NCBI GenBank assembly: GCA_011033025.1
Contig: WFMF01000210.1
Span: 231,572-295,571 of the forward strand
Length of the DNA: 64,000 nt
Direction of reading: 5' to 3'
Source of the DNA: Beroe forskalii
Lineage: Eukaryota; Ctenophora; Nuda; Beroida; Beroidae
Position numbers and translations under genes: made by a program. The notes beneath the pieces were generated by a model. The model saw only the letters and a list, made by a program, of their open reading frames with translations, did no database searches and was not told the origin of the DNA. Shown piece after piece: positions 11,040 to 21,600 of this stretch. Numbering within the stretch: position 1 is the first letter of the stretch; every line of letters begins with the position of its first letter.

Positions 11040-11895
11040 GGTTGGGATGTCATGTTGTCATGGTTACGCATTGTTGTCATAGTGATGTCATGTTGTCATC
11101 GTTACGTGGTACTGTATAGTGATGTCATGTTGTTGCATGGTATTGGTTACGTCATGTTGTTATGGTTTCACAGTGCCATGTTTACATGGCAACACAACAT
11201 GTTGTCATGGTTACACGTAATTTTGCCATGGTTACATGTAACATGTCATGGTGTCTCTAGAGTGAGGATATGTCTTTTCTTTCTTTGGTAAGGATATTCG
11301 ACAGTGTCATGTTGTCATGGTTACATGTTAACGTTGTCATGGTTACATGGTAACTTTTTCATGGCTACATGATTACGTTGTCAATTGTCACAGTTACATG
11401 ATAACGTTGTCATGGTTACATGTAACTTTGTCATGGTTGCATGTAACTTTGTCATGGTTGCATGGTAACGTTGTCATGGTTACAAGTAACTTTGTCATGG
11501 TTACATGGTAACGTTGTCACGGTTACACGTTACGTTGTTATTGTTAGATGGTCACGTTGTCATGGTTACATGGTAATGTTGTAATGGTTACATGGTAAGG
11601 TTGTCATGGTTACATGGTAACGTTGTCATGGTTACATGGTAACGTTGTCATGGTTACATGGTAACGTTGTCATGGTTACATGGTAACGTTGTCATGGTTA
11701 CATGGTAACGTTGTCATGGTTACATGGTAATGTTGGCATGGTTACATGGTAACGTTGTCACGGTTACACGTTACGTTGTTATTGTTAGATGGTCACGTTG
11801 TCATGGTTACATGGTAATGTTGTAATGGTTACATGGTAAGGTTGTCATGGTTACATGGTAACGTTGTCATGGTTACATGGTAACGTTGTCACGTT
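11040..11895. repeat. Minisatellite of about 22 bp, GTCATGGTTACATGGTAAC type
   Basis: Irregular from 11040 to about 11290, then nearly regular units to 11895. GGTTAC and GTAACG within the unit are close to inverse, so single strands can fold. A block of about 240 bp (GGTAACGTTGTCACGGTTAC onward) occurs twice, at about 11507 and 11749, showing a higher-order duplication. Confidence 0.88.
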
Positions 11896-12279
11896 TCAGT
11901 TGTGCTACTCAGGAGGAAGAGGAAGTACAGAGAAGTGAGTTGCACCGCTCTCAACTGAACGCTCTCAACACGACAGCATGCATTTCATGATCCTATAATT
12001 CTTATGCATCCTTTCATGCACCTTACCATGTGTAAAGTCAAGAAAACGCATGTTCATTGCGTATTGAATCATCATCATTCAGCAGCATTTGGCTACCATT
12101 CTAGAAGAAGATCTCAATTTTGATTGCTATACCAGATTTTCTAAAAGCCACTAACCAGTGTTTTTGCTTCTCCTATCTAATATCTTCCTATTAAGTACTA
12201 TGTCACATTCTATATGCCAGATTTCTTGACTTCTGATCCCCCCAGATTTCTGCCCTGACGGCTCGTGGAGATCTACTTT
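11896..12279. other. No gene seen
   Basis: Mixed sequence between the minisatellite and the large palindrome; nothing recognised. Confidence 0.35.
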
Positions 12280-12510
12280 TCAATGAAAAATAATCGCCAT
12301 GGCCACTTTTATATACGACTTGTAACAAACATAAGCCCTCAAATACACTCAGAAAAAGTTATGACCTTAGAACTATATTGCGTCATCAATATTCAGCATC
12401 TAATCATGGTAATTGCGTCACACTCAATCATTGGTGATTTGGCGGCTTGACGCCTCCAAGTCTGGGTGTCCTATAAAAACTTCCTCGTCTTCCTTTAATT
12501 TAGTCCTTAC

Positions 12511-12545
12511 AGTCACGTGACAGGGATGCGAGTCTCTGATTGGCT
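12511..12545. promoter_or_regulatory. E-box plus inverted CCAAT box, outer module
   Basis: GTCACGTGACAGGGATGCGA followed by TGATTGGCT. CACGTG is the E-box/USF-MYC class site and ATTGG the NF-Y site in reverse. The block is the inverse copy of 21557-21600. Confidence 0.55.
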
Positions 12546-12695
12546 GCTCGCAGGAGCATCCTCTCCATCCTACTCACAGTTTGAGCACTGGTTCCATCCC
12601 TCCTGCACATTCCACACTCTGACAAACACTGAACACGGGTTTATCAGTTTTACATAAGCGTTATCTCTCCTTACTTGAGTACCCTACTTCGGTTG

Positions 12696-12945
12696 ATTGA
12701 TTGTTTGATCAATTGATTGGTTGATTGATTGATCGATTAATTGATTGATCAATCAATTGATTGATCGAGTAATTGATTGATCGATTGATTGATCGGTCCA
12801 TTGATTGATCAATTGATTTATTAGTTGATTGATCAATCAATTGATCAGTTGATTGATTAGTTGATTGATTAGTTGATTGATCAATCAATTCATCAATTGA
12901 TCAGTTGATTGATCAGTTGATAGGATCAATTTATTCATCAATTGA
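12696..12945. repeat. ATTGATTGATCA microsatellite, first block
   Basis: Irregular 4-bp and 12-bp units of TTGA/TCAA. The block is flanked on both sides by direct copies of a sequence of about 95 bp (CATCCCTCCTGCACATTCCA... at 12594 and 12954), ending TTACTTGAGTACCC. Confidence 0.88.
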
Positions 12946-13073
12946 TTGGTTTCATCCCTCCTGCACATTCCACACTCTGACACACACTGAACACGGATTT
13001 ATCAGTTTTACACAAGCGTTATCTCTCCTTACTTGAGTACCCCCACGCACACTGTCCCTGTGTGCATCCAATC

Positions 13074-13120
13074 AGTGACGCGCATCCCTGTCACGTGGTA
13101 CAGCAGGAACCAATGAGCGC
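13074..13120. promoter_or_regulatory. CCAAT - CACGTG - CCAAT module
   Basis: CCAATCAGTGACGCGCATCC, then TGTCACGTGGTACAG and AACCAATGAGCGCGC. Same order and near-identical sequence to the inverse of 21363-21440. No open frame of note starts beside it. Confidence 0.5.
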
Positions 13121-13635
13121 GCAGCAGAGGGACTCCCTCCTCCCTCCTCTCTGTGCCTGGGAGAGAGTTTGTAAATAAACATCGAATTATCGGGTTATTC
13201 ATTAACTGACTATTGAAAGATAAATTTATCAAAGCAAATGCAATAGAGCAGCCAGACTTGGAGGCGCCAAATCACCAGTGATTCAAGCCCTTAACTTTTT
13301 TCTGGAGCGTTTTAGAGCATATGTTTGTTAACAAGTCGTATATGAATGTGGTACTTGCGATCATTTTGCACTAAAAATTGAGTCTCTGCGACATTCCTGA
13401 GCCGAAATGATGCTTTTTAATGTTGGCAAGCGGATTTAATTCATATTTTAAACCACGTAATTATAAAATAGGGTCAAAAAATGTTAAGTTGTTTTATATG
13501 GTAAGGATGAAATTGAATTACATTACCTTGAATGAAAGACTTGGAAACACACATTGGTGTCAGGGAATTCACAAACTGGTGCTTGAGGGGAATAACAAAC
13601 TGGTGTCAGGGGAATTACGAACTGGTGTCAGTTCG

Positions 13636-14655
13636 ACTGGTTGATTGGTCGACTGGTCGATTGATTGGTTGATTGATTGATTGATCGGTCGATTGATCAA
13701 TTGATTGATCAATTGATTGATCAGTTGATTGATCAATTGATTGATCAATTGATTGATCAATTGATTGATCAATTGATTGATCAATTGATTGATTGATGGG
13801 TTGATTGATCAATTGATTGATCAATTGATTGATCAGTTGATTGATTGAATGATTAATTGGTTGATTGATTGGTCGATTGATTGCTTGATCGATTGATCGA
13901 TTGATTAATAAATCGATTGATTGATCGGTAGATTGATTGATCAGTTGATTGATCAATTGATTTATCAGTTGATTGATCAATTGATTGATTGATCAGTTGA
14001 TTGATTGATTGATTGATGATTTGATTGATTGATTTGATGGTTGATTGATTGATTGGTGATCAATTGATTGATCAATTGATTGATCAGTTGATGGATCAAT
14101 TGATTGATTGATTGATTGATCAATTGATTGATCGGTCGATTGATTGATCAATTTGATTGATTGATTATCCATTGATCAATTGATTGATTGATCAATTGAT
14201 TGATCAATCGATTGATCAATTGATTGATCAATTGATTGATCAATTGATTGATCAATTGATTAATCAATTGTTTGATCAATTATCCAATTGATTGATTGAT
14301 CGATTGATTGATTGATTGAGTTGATTGATCAATTGATTGATTAATTGATTGATCAATTGATTGATCAATTGATTGATCAATTTATTTATCAATTGATTGA
14401 TCAATTGATTGATCAATTGATCGATCAATTGATTGATCAATTGATTGATCAATAGATTGATCAATTGATTATCCAATTGATTGATCGATTGATTGATCGG
14501 TTGATTGATCAGTTGATTGATCAATTGATTGATCAATTGATTGATTAACTGATTGATCAATTGATTGATCAGTTGATTGATCAATAAATTGATTGATTGA
14601 TTGATTTATTGGTCGATTGATTGATCAGTTGATTGACCAGTTGATTGATAAATTA
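13636..14655. repeat. ATTGATTGATCA microsatellite, about 1 kb
   Basis: Mostly 12-bp palindromic units ATTGATTGATCA, with GATTGATT runs and scattered variants. Minus-strand frames stay open as INQL repeats only because the 12-bp unit is a multiple of three and lacks a stop. Confidence 0.92.
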
Positions 14656-15095
14656 ATGGAACTGCGTGGGTGTCTATGAGTCCTATGAGTCCATGCGTAT
14701 GATCTAAGATAAAAGAGTACGAAAACTAGGCGGTGTGACGTCATCATTTCATTTTTATTTCTTAATTTTAATCAGGTTTAATTATAAATTAATAATTTCT
14801 TCCTTTAAGTCTATCACTTCATTATTCTTTTCGATATTTTATTCTTTTCCATCACTATCAGACTTATTATCGAAATCAACGCAAATCTGTGCCGCTCAAT
14901 TCGTTGATAAATTCGGAGTTTCTGTTACAGTCAATACACACACTCACCCTCTATCCTACACTCACTCATCCACACACTCAGCCTCAAATCCGCCCACGTG
15001 CAGTGTGCACGGTAATTATCTCCAACCCCTCAGGCCTCAATCAAACACGGCAGTTTGAAGCTTTAGTTACCTTAACGTATGGCACGTGACCATGT

Positions 15096-15150
15096 CACGT
15101 GACACGCGCTGAACCAATCAGCGCGCGTCTCAGAACCCTGCTAACCAATC
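15096..15150 (+). promoter_or_regulatory. Promoter-like module of the left arm
   Basis: CACGTG at 15096, CCAAT at 15114 and CCAAT at 15145: two NF-Y-type boxes exactly 31 bp apart, about three helical turns. It lies about 130 bp upstream of the first donor of the spliced unit at 15275, where a promoter would be expected. No TATA box is obvious. Confidence 0.6.
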
Positions 15151-15660
15151 AGAGCCCCAGGACGCAGCTGGGGAGAGCAGCGCGTCGCACCGCTCTCTCC
15201 TTTCCCGCTCAAACCTGCTCATTTCTCGATCGTATTTTTTTGTTCCGCTTCAGCTGGGGACCTCTGCGCTTCGGGTAAGCTATAATTTTTTTCGAATTAA
15301 TTTTCCGAATTTGAAATTTTGAAAAAAAAATCAAGACAAGTTTTCTGCTCATTCAACAATTACACAAATGAAAAGTAAATGATAAGCAAACCCCTCTCTC
15401 TCTTCAGGAAATCAAAAGTAAGTTTTCTGAGTTCAATTTTCCAAATTATCATGATATTTTCCCTGATTTTACAGCGTGATTCACCCATTTCACCACATTT
15501 TATTTTCAGATCTCGTCTCGCTGGACCCAGCCAAAGATACTCCAGTGAAGAAAGTGCAGAGAATTCCCCAGTGCCGAGTCCTGCCCCTTGGATTCTCTCA
15601 GACGAGCTCCTGTGCAGTGAAAGGTTAGATTTTGAGATTATTTATCGAATCATTCATATC

Positions 15661-16155
15661 CTAGGCAGCAGCAGATTCAAAATAGCGTTACTTTAGGAAT
15701 TTAGTGAGAGATAATTATTCTCTGAGTTACAAAACTATTGGATTATCAATCGAAATTCTTTGATTTATCAAACTTCGGCACTCTGATCAATAAATATGAA
15801 ATATTTGCTATATCTAAATCCCTAAAATATGCAAGCAACTGACACATTTGCATAATTACCACAATAACTGACCATAACTATCAAAACCTGAAATATTTGA
15901 GTATCATGGTGTCCTGTGCACTGCTGATTACATTCCATTCTCCCTGTTCCGTACACAAAAATGTGGTTTGAGCCAATCAATGCACCATTCTATCCCCTGA
16001 TAATGACGTTATGCTGGAATTCAAAACATCGACCTATACTACCAGTGTGTGCCATTGGTTATCTTCAAATATTTTAGCTCCTCTCACATTTTGGGCGTTT
16101 TCCAGTGTGTGTGTCCTTCAGTTGCCATCAGTCGTGCGAATCTGCTGCTGCCTAG
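15661..16155. mobile_element. MITE with CTAGGCAGCAGCAGATT ends, left arm
   Basis: 495 bp bounded by CTAGGCAGCAGCAGATTC and its inverse GAATCTGCTGCTGCCTAG. No coding capacity; AT-rich interior. A mirrored copy lies in the right arm at 20374-20883. Superfamily not determined; no clear target duplication. Confidence 0.75.
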
Positions 16156-16261
16156 AGTTGTTTGTGATTATTTAAATTCTCGAATCGTTAAATTATACTC
16201 GATCGCTAATTAATTTTTAATCAATCCCTTGAGTTATTCTGCCATTTATCTCACCTTTCAA

Positions 16262-16652
16262 CAGGGCCGCAATTCCGGGGGGGTAATCTAGATCATTTCT
16301 ACTCTTTTTATAGCTCAGTCTGAGGCACTAAACTATCCAAAATTTTATGGGGGCTCCGCCCCCAAACCCCAAATGAGGCTTCCTTCTACGCATTTGACTC
16401 ACAGTTTTCGCCTTTTAACAGGGCCGTAATTCCCGGGGGTTAGGGGGGCTGAAGACCCCCAAAATTTTGAAATCTTCTTCCAATACCAGCTTATTTTAGA
16501 TCATTTTTATGCTTTTTATTGCTCAAAAAACAGTCCGAGGCACTAACTACCCAAAATTTTATGGGGGCTCCTCCCCCAGACCCCCATACGCATGAGGCTT
16601 CTTTCTACGCATTCGACTCACAACTTTCGCCTAGATGAGAATTACGGCCTTG
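16262..16652. mobile_element. Non-autonomous hAT-type element with 8-bp TSD, left arm
   Basis: Flanked by the perfect 8-bp direct repeat CCTTTCAA (16254-16261 and 16653-16660). Ends are CAGGGCCGCAATTCC at the left and the inverse of CAAGGCCGTAATTCTCATC at the right. Inside, a block of about 160 bp is repeated (CAGGGCCGTAATTCCCGGGG again at 16422; GGGGGCTCC near 16346 and 16564). An 8-bp TSD with CAGGG termini is the hAT pattern. Confidence 0.8.
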
Positions 16653-16689
16653 CCTTTCAATTACCCAATTCGAAAATATTTTGGCCCCC

Positions 16690-18140
16690 ATTCGAGAGGA
16701 TTATTATTTTACCCCAATTCGACAAGATTTATCCCAAATTTGAGACGGGTTTCTCCTTAACTCCAGATGGTTTCCACCTCAATTCGATACAGTCCTTGAC
16801 TCTTTTCGAGGGTCATTCACCCCAACCCGAGAGGTTTTTACCCCAATTCAAGATGATTTTACCCCAATTCGAGTGGGGTTTTACCCCAATTCGAGAGAGT
16901 CTTCACCTCAATTAGAGAGGTCATTACCCCAATTATAGATGGTCTTCATCCCAATTCGAGCGAGATTTTACACCAATTAGAGAGGGTATTCATCCCAATT
17001 AGGGAGGGTTTTCACCCAATTAGAGAGTGTTTTCACCCCAGTCAGAGAGCATTTCCACCCCAATTAAGGAGGGGTTTTTACCCCAATTATAGAGGGTCTT
17101 CACCCCAATTAGAGATGGTTTCCACCCCAATTAGAGAGCGTCTTCACCCCAATTAGAGAGGGTCTTCACCCCAATTAGAGATGGTCTTCAACCCGATTAG
17201 AGAGGGTTGTCATTAAATTGAGAGGTCTTCACCCCAATTAGAGAGGGTCTTCACCCCAATTAGAGATGGTTTCACCCCAATTAGAGATGGTCTTCACCCC
17301 AATTAGAGAGGGTTTTCACCCCAATTAGAGAGGGTCTTCACCCCAATTAGAGAGGGTCTTCACCCCAATTAGAGAGGGTCTTCACCCCAATTAGAGAGGG
17401 TCTTCACCCCAATTAGAGAGGTTTCACCCCAATTAGAGAGGGTCTTCACCCCAATTAGAGATGGTTTCCACCCCAATTAGAGAGGGTCCTCACCCCAATT
17501 AGAGAGGGTTTCCACCCCAATTAGAGGGCGTCTTCACCCCAATCAGGAAGGGTTTTCACCCCAATTAGAGAGGGTCTTCACCCCAATTAGAGATGGTCTT
17601 CACCCCAATTAGAGAGGGTCTTCACCCCAATTAGATGGTCTTCACCCCAATTAGAGATGGTTTCCACCCCAATTATAGAGGGTTTCCACTCCAATTAGAG
17701 ACCGTCTTCACCCCAATCAGGAAGGGTTTTCACCCCAATTAGAGAGGGTCTTCACCCCAATTAGAGATGGTCTTCAACCCGATTAGAGAGGGTTGTCATT
17801 CCAATTAGAGAGGGTCTTCACCCCAATTAGAGAGGGTCTTCACCCCAATTAGAGATGGTTTCACCCCAATTAGAGATGGTTTTCACCCCAATTAGAGAGC
17901 GTCTTCACCCCAATTAAAGAGGGTCTTCACCCCAATTAGAGAGGGTCTTCACCCCAATTAGAGAGGGTCTTCACCCCAATTAGAGATGGTCTTCAACCCG
18001 ATTAGAGAGGGTATTCACCCCAATCAGAGAGGGTCTTCACCCCAATTAGAGAGGATCTTCACCCCAATCAGAGAGGGTCTTCACCCCAATTAGAGAGGAT
18101 CTTCACCTCAATTAGGGAGGGTTTTCACCCCAATTAGAAG
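16690..18140. repeat. 22-bp minisatellite, forward array
   Basis: Units like CCCCAATTAGAGAGGGTC plus TTCA, more than 50 copies, degenerate toward the left end (CCCCAATTCGAG type). A segment of roughly 550 bp is repeated (the odd unit CAACCCGATTAGAGAGGGTT occurs at 17190 and 17775). Confidence 0.93.
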
Positions 18141-18754
18141 ACCTCTGGTATTCTCTCTAATATAGTGAATACTGTCTAATCGAGGGCATGACCTGATTTA
18201 GGGCCAACACCCTCTCTAGGTGGTCTCTCTATTCTGGGTTAGAGATGAGTTCTACCTCAATCTAAGATGATTTTCATTTCAATTCGAGTGGGTTCCTGCC
18301 CTATTTCAAGAGCTATTTTCTTTCCCTCGAATGGTTCCTTAATGTACCCTTTTTCAGATAGCGCCGTTCTGCTTCAACCCCTCCGCTGGTCTCCTGACCA
18401 GCTACCGAGGCCACTCAACTCAGGCCTCCTCTCACAACGCATTCCGCCTCCGGACTCGCATGCGTTGACGGCGTTATTCTACGGTCTCCGCTCTCAAGGA
18501 TCTCAAACTGCATCCTTGTTGCCCAGGCGACCCACTGCACAGAGACAGGTATGAGAAGTGGACGAGTACTGGAGTCAGTGATTCAATGAAAATTTCAAGG
18601 AATGATGAAATATTAAAATGCTTCTTCAATTGAAATAAGCTTATGTTTATGATATTTTAATTCCAGGTGAAGAGCGTTCATCTTCATCTTGACAGCTGGA
18701 TGCCTGCCCTCAAACAGATCTCCACACCATACTCTAGGTGTCTTTTATTTGGGG

Positions 18755-20085
18755 CGAAAAATCTCTAATTGGGGTGAAGACCATCTCTAATTGGGGTAAA
18801 GACCCTTTCTAATCGGGATAAAGACCAGCTCTCCAATTGGGATGATGAACCTCTCTAATGGGGGTGAAGAATCTCGCTAATTGGGGTGAAGACCCTCTAT
18901 AATTGGGGTGAAGACCATCTCTAATTGGGGTAAAGACCCTTTTTAATTGGGATAAAGACCAGCTCTCTAATTGGGGTGAAGAACCTCTCTAATTGGGGTG
19001 AAGAACCTCTCTAATTGGGGTGAAGAACCTCTACAATTGGGGTGAAGACCCTCTCTAATTGGGGTGAAGACCCTCTCCAATTGGGGTGAAGACCCTCTCT
19101 AAGTCTAATTTGGACAAGACCCTTTTTCATTGAGGCGAGACCCTCTTTAATTGGGGTGAAACCCTCTCTCATCGAGGTGTGACCCTTTCTTATTGGGGTG
19201 AAAAACCTCTCTAATTGGGGTGAAAAAGATCCTCTATAATTGGGGTGTAGACCTTGATGAGACCCTGTCTATTTGGAGTTTGACTCTCTCTAATTGGGGC
19301 GAGACCCTCCCTAATTGGGGTGTGATCCTCTCTAATTGGGGCGAGACCCTCTTTATTTGGGGTGAAGAATCTCTCTAATCGGGGTAAAGAACCTCTCTTA
19401 TTGGGATAAAGACCCTCTCTAATTGGGTTCGAGGCCCTCCATAATTGGGGTGTGACCCCCACTAATTTGGGTGAAGACTATCACTAATTGGGGTGAAGAA
19501 CCTCTCTAATTGGGGCGTAAAACCTCGCTAATTGGGTTGAAGAACCTCCCAAATTGGGGTGAAGACCTTCTCCGATTGGGGTGAAGAACCTGCCAAATCG
19601 GGGTGAAGACACTTTCTAATTGGGGTGACGACCCTCTCTAATTGGGGTAAAGACCACTTCTAATTGGAATGATGACCCTCTCTAATTGAGGTGAAGTCCG
19701 TCCCTTATTGGGGTGAAGACCATCTTCACTAATTGGGGTGAAGACCCTCTCTAATTGGGGTGAAGACCCTAATTGGGATGAAGACCCTCTCTAATTGGGG
19801 TGAAGACCATCTCTAATTGGGGTAAAGGCCCTCTTTAATTGGGGTGAAGACCATCTCTAATTGGGGTAAAGACCTTCTCTAATTGGGGTTAAGACCTTCT
19901 CTAACTTGGGGTGGAGACCATCTCTGATTGGGCTAAAACCTCGCTCAAATTGGGGGTAAAATCCTCTCGAATTGGAGTAAAACCTCTAGGTCGAATTTTG
20001 TCGAGGACTCTCTCCAATTGATTTGAAGACTCTCTTTAATTTGGGATAAATTTTATCGAATAATTCGGGTAAAAATCCTCTCGAA
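18755..20085. repeat. 22-bp minisatellite, inverted array
   Basis: The same unit as 16690-18140 in reverse orientation (CTCTAATTGGGGTGAAGACC), degenerate toward its outer, right-hand end. The two arrays face each other across the unique centre. Confidence 0.93.
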
Positions 20086-20118
20086 TCGGGGCGAAAATAT
20101 TCTCAAATTTGGTGGTTT

Positions 20119-20253
20119 GGTCGTAATTCTCATCTCAGACTTGTGGGGCTAGACGAATGCTGTGAGTCAAATTATGCGTGGAAAGAAGCCATATTATATT
20201 GGTGGTCTTTGAAAAAATCTTGGGGGCTTCAGCCCCCCGGGAATTGCGGCCTT
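20119..20253. mobile_element. hAT-type element remnant, right arm
   Basis: Inverse counterpart of 16262-16652: GTCGTAATTCTCATC at one end, GGGAATTGCGGCCTTTTGAA at the other. It holds a single copy of the inner block, so it is shorter than the left-arm element. Confidence 0.65.
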
Positions 20254-20373
20254 TTGAAAGATGAGATAAATGGCAAATAATTCAAGGGATTAAATTAGTA
20301 ACTTGAATTGCTCCCCAATTAATGAGCGATTGAGTATTTGATAATTAAACGATTCAAGAGTTAAAATAACACT

Positions 20374-20883
20374 ATAGGCAGCAGCAGATTTGCACGACTG
20401 ATCACAACTAGAAACACACTGGACAACACCCAAAATCACTATTTCTGTGTGTGAGGGGAGCTAAATATTTGAAAGATATGCAAATGCAATGACACACACA
20501 CTGGTAATTTAGGCGATATCTTGAATTCCAATGTGACGTCATAGTCAGGAGGTGTAATGGTGCATTGATTGGCTCTAACCACATTTTTGTGTACGGAACA
20601 GGGAGAATGGAATGTAATCAGCAGTGCACAGGACACCAGATACTTAAACATTTCAGGTTTTGATAGTTATTGTCAGTTATTGTGGTAATTATGCAAATGT
20701 GTCAGCTGCTTGCATATTTTAGGGATTTGGATATAGGAAATATTTCATACTCATTGATCAGTGTGCCGAAGTTTGATAAATCAAAGAATTTCGATTGATA
20801 ATCTAATAGTTTTGTAACTCTGAGAATAATTATCTCTCACTAAATTCCTAAAGTAACGCTATTTTGAATCTGCTGCTGCCTAG
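20374..20883. mobile_element. MITE with GGCAGCAGCAGATT ends, right arm
   Basis: Mirror copy of 15661-16155, about 510 bp, ends ATAGGCAGCAGCAGATT and AATCTGCTGCTGCCTAG. Its position in both arms means that it inserted before the arms were duplicated. Confidence 0.72.
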
Positions 20884-20920
20884 GATATGATTGATTCGAT
20901 AAATTATCTCAAAATCTAAC

Positions 20921-21330
20921 CTTTCACTGCACAGGAGCTCGTCTGAGAGAATCCAGGGGGCAGGACTCGGCACTGGGGAATTCTCTGCACTTTCTTCACT
21001 GGGGTATCTTTGGCTGGGTCCAGCGAGACGAGATCTGAAAATAAAATGTGGTGAAATGGGTGAATCACGCTGTAAAATTGCAGGAAACAACACGATAATT
21101 TATTAAATTGAAATCAGAAGACTTACATTTGATTTCCTGAAGAGAGAGGGGTTTATTTATCATTTACTTTTCATTGGTGTAACTATTGAATGAGGAGAAA
21201 ACTTATCTTTAAAATTTTTTCAAAATTTCAAATTCGGAAAATTAATTCGAAAAAATTATAGCTTACCCGAAGCGCAGAGGTCCCCAGCTCAAGCGGAACA
21301 GAAAAATACGATCGAGAAATGAGCAGGATT
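20921..21330 (-). other. Mirrored spliced exons of the right arm
   Basis: On the minus strand: first exon ending 21267 (CTTCGG|GTAAGC), microexon 21127-21136 (CTTCAG|GAAATCAAAT|GTAAGT), exon 20921-21034 (TTTCAG|ATCTCG...GAAAG|GTTAGA). All splice sites of the left-arm unit are kept, and the 114-nt exon differs at few bases. No counterpart of the central exon 18358-18548 exists on this strand, so what the mirrored transcript would splice to is unknown. Confidence 0.5.
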
Positions 21331-21362
21331 AGGCGGGAAGGGAGAGTGGCGCTAACGCGCTC

Positions 21363-21414
21363 ATTGGTTCCTGCTCAACTCTCCTGCGCGCTCATTGGTC
21401 CCTGCTGTCACGTG
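21363..21414 (-). promoter_or_regulatory. Promoter-like module of the right arm
   Basis: Reading toward the minus-strand exons: CACGTG (21409-21414), CCAAT (inverse of 21394-21398), CCAAT (inverse of 21363-21367). The CCAAT spacing is again 31 bp, and the E-box sits at nearly the same distance as in the left arm although the sequence between has diverged. Confidence 0.6.
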
Positions 21415-21556
21415 ACAGGGATGCGCGTCACTGATTGGCTGCACACATTAACAGTGTGCTTGGGGGTACTCAAGTAGGGAGAGATAACTCTTGTGTAAAC
21501 TGACAATTTGTGTGTTCAAACTGTGAGTAGGATGGAGAGGGTGCTGCTGCGTGTAA

Positions 21557-21600
21557 CCAATCAGAGACTCGCATCCCTGTCACGTGACAGTAGGGACCAA
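21557..21600. promoter_or_regulatory. CCAAT - CACGTG - CCAAT module, outer right arm
   Basis: CCAATCAGAGACTCGCATCC, TGTCACGTGACAG, GGACCAATGAGCG. This is the inverse partner of 12511-12545. Together with 21363-21414 it forms two facing modules about 150 bp apart, as in a bidirectional promoter. Confidence 0.5.

Larger units (their letters stand above)
15200..18768 (+). other. Spliced transcription unit in the palindrome, coding status unclear
   Basis: Exons by splice consensus: first exon about 15200-15274 (CTTCGG|GTAAGC), 10-nt microexon 15408-15417 (CTTCAG|GAAATCAAAA|GTAAGT), 15510-15623 (TTTCAG...GAAAG|GTTAGA), 18358-18548 (TTTTTCAG...AGACAG|GTATGA), 18667-18768. One frame is open through all of them with matching phases (0, 1, 1, 0) and reads LREIKNLVSLDPAKDTPVKK at the start, then SAVLLQPLRWSPDQLPRPLN, ending at TAA 18766. 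A second frame of exon 3 (SRLAGPSQRYSSEESAENSP) is open too but does not splice on. No ATG occurs in the open frame within the exons seen, so the start would have to be further upstream, or the RNA is noncoding. The family is not recognised. The large intron holds a MITE, a hAT-type element and the minisatellite. Confidence 0.5.

Noticed and set aside
13569..14584. Minus-strand frames of repeated INQL
   Set aside because: A consequence of the 12-bp ATTGATTGATCA unit, which has no stop in that frame.
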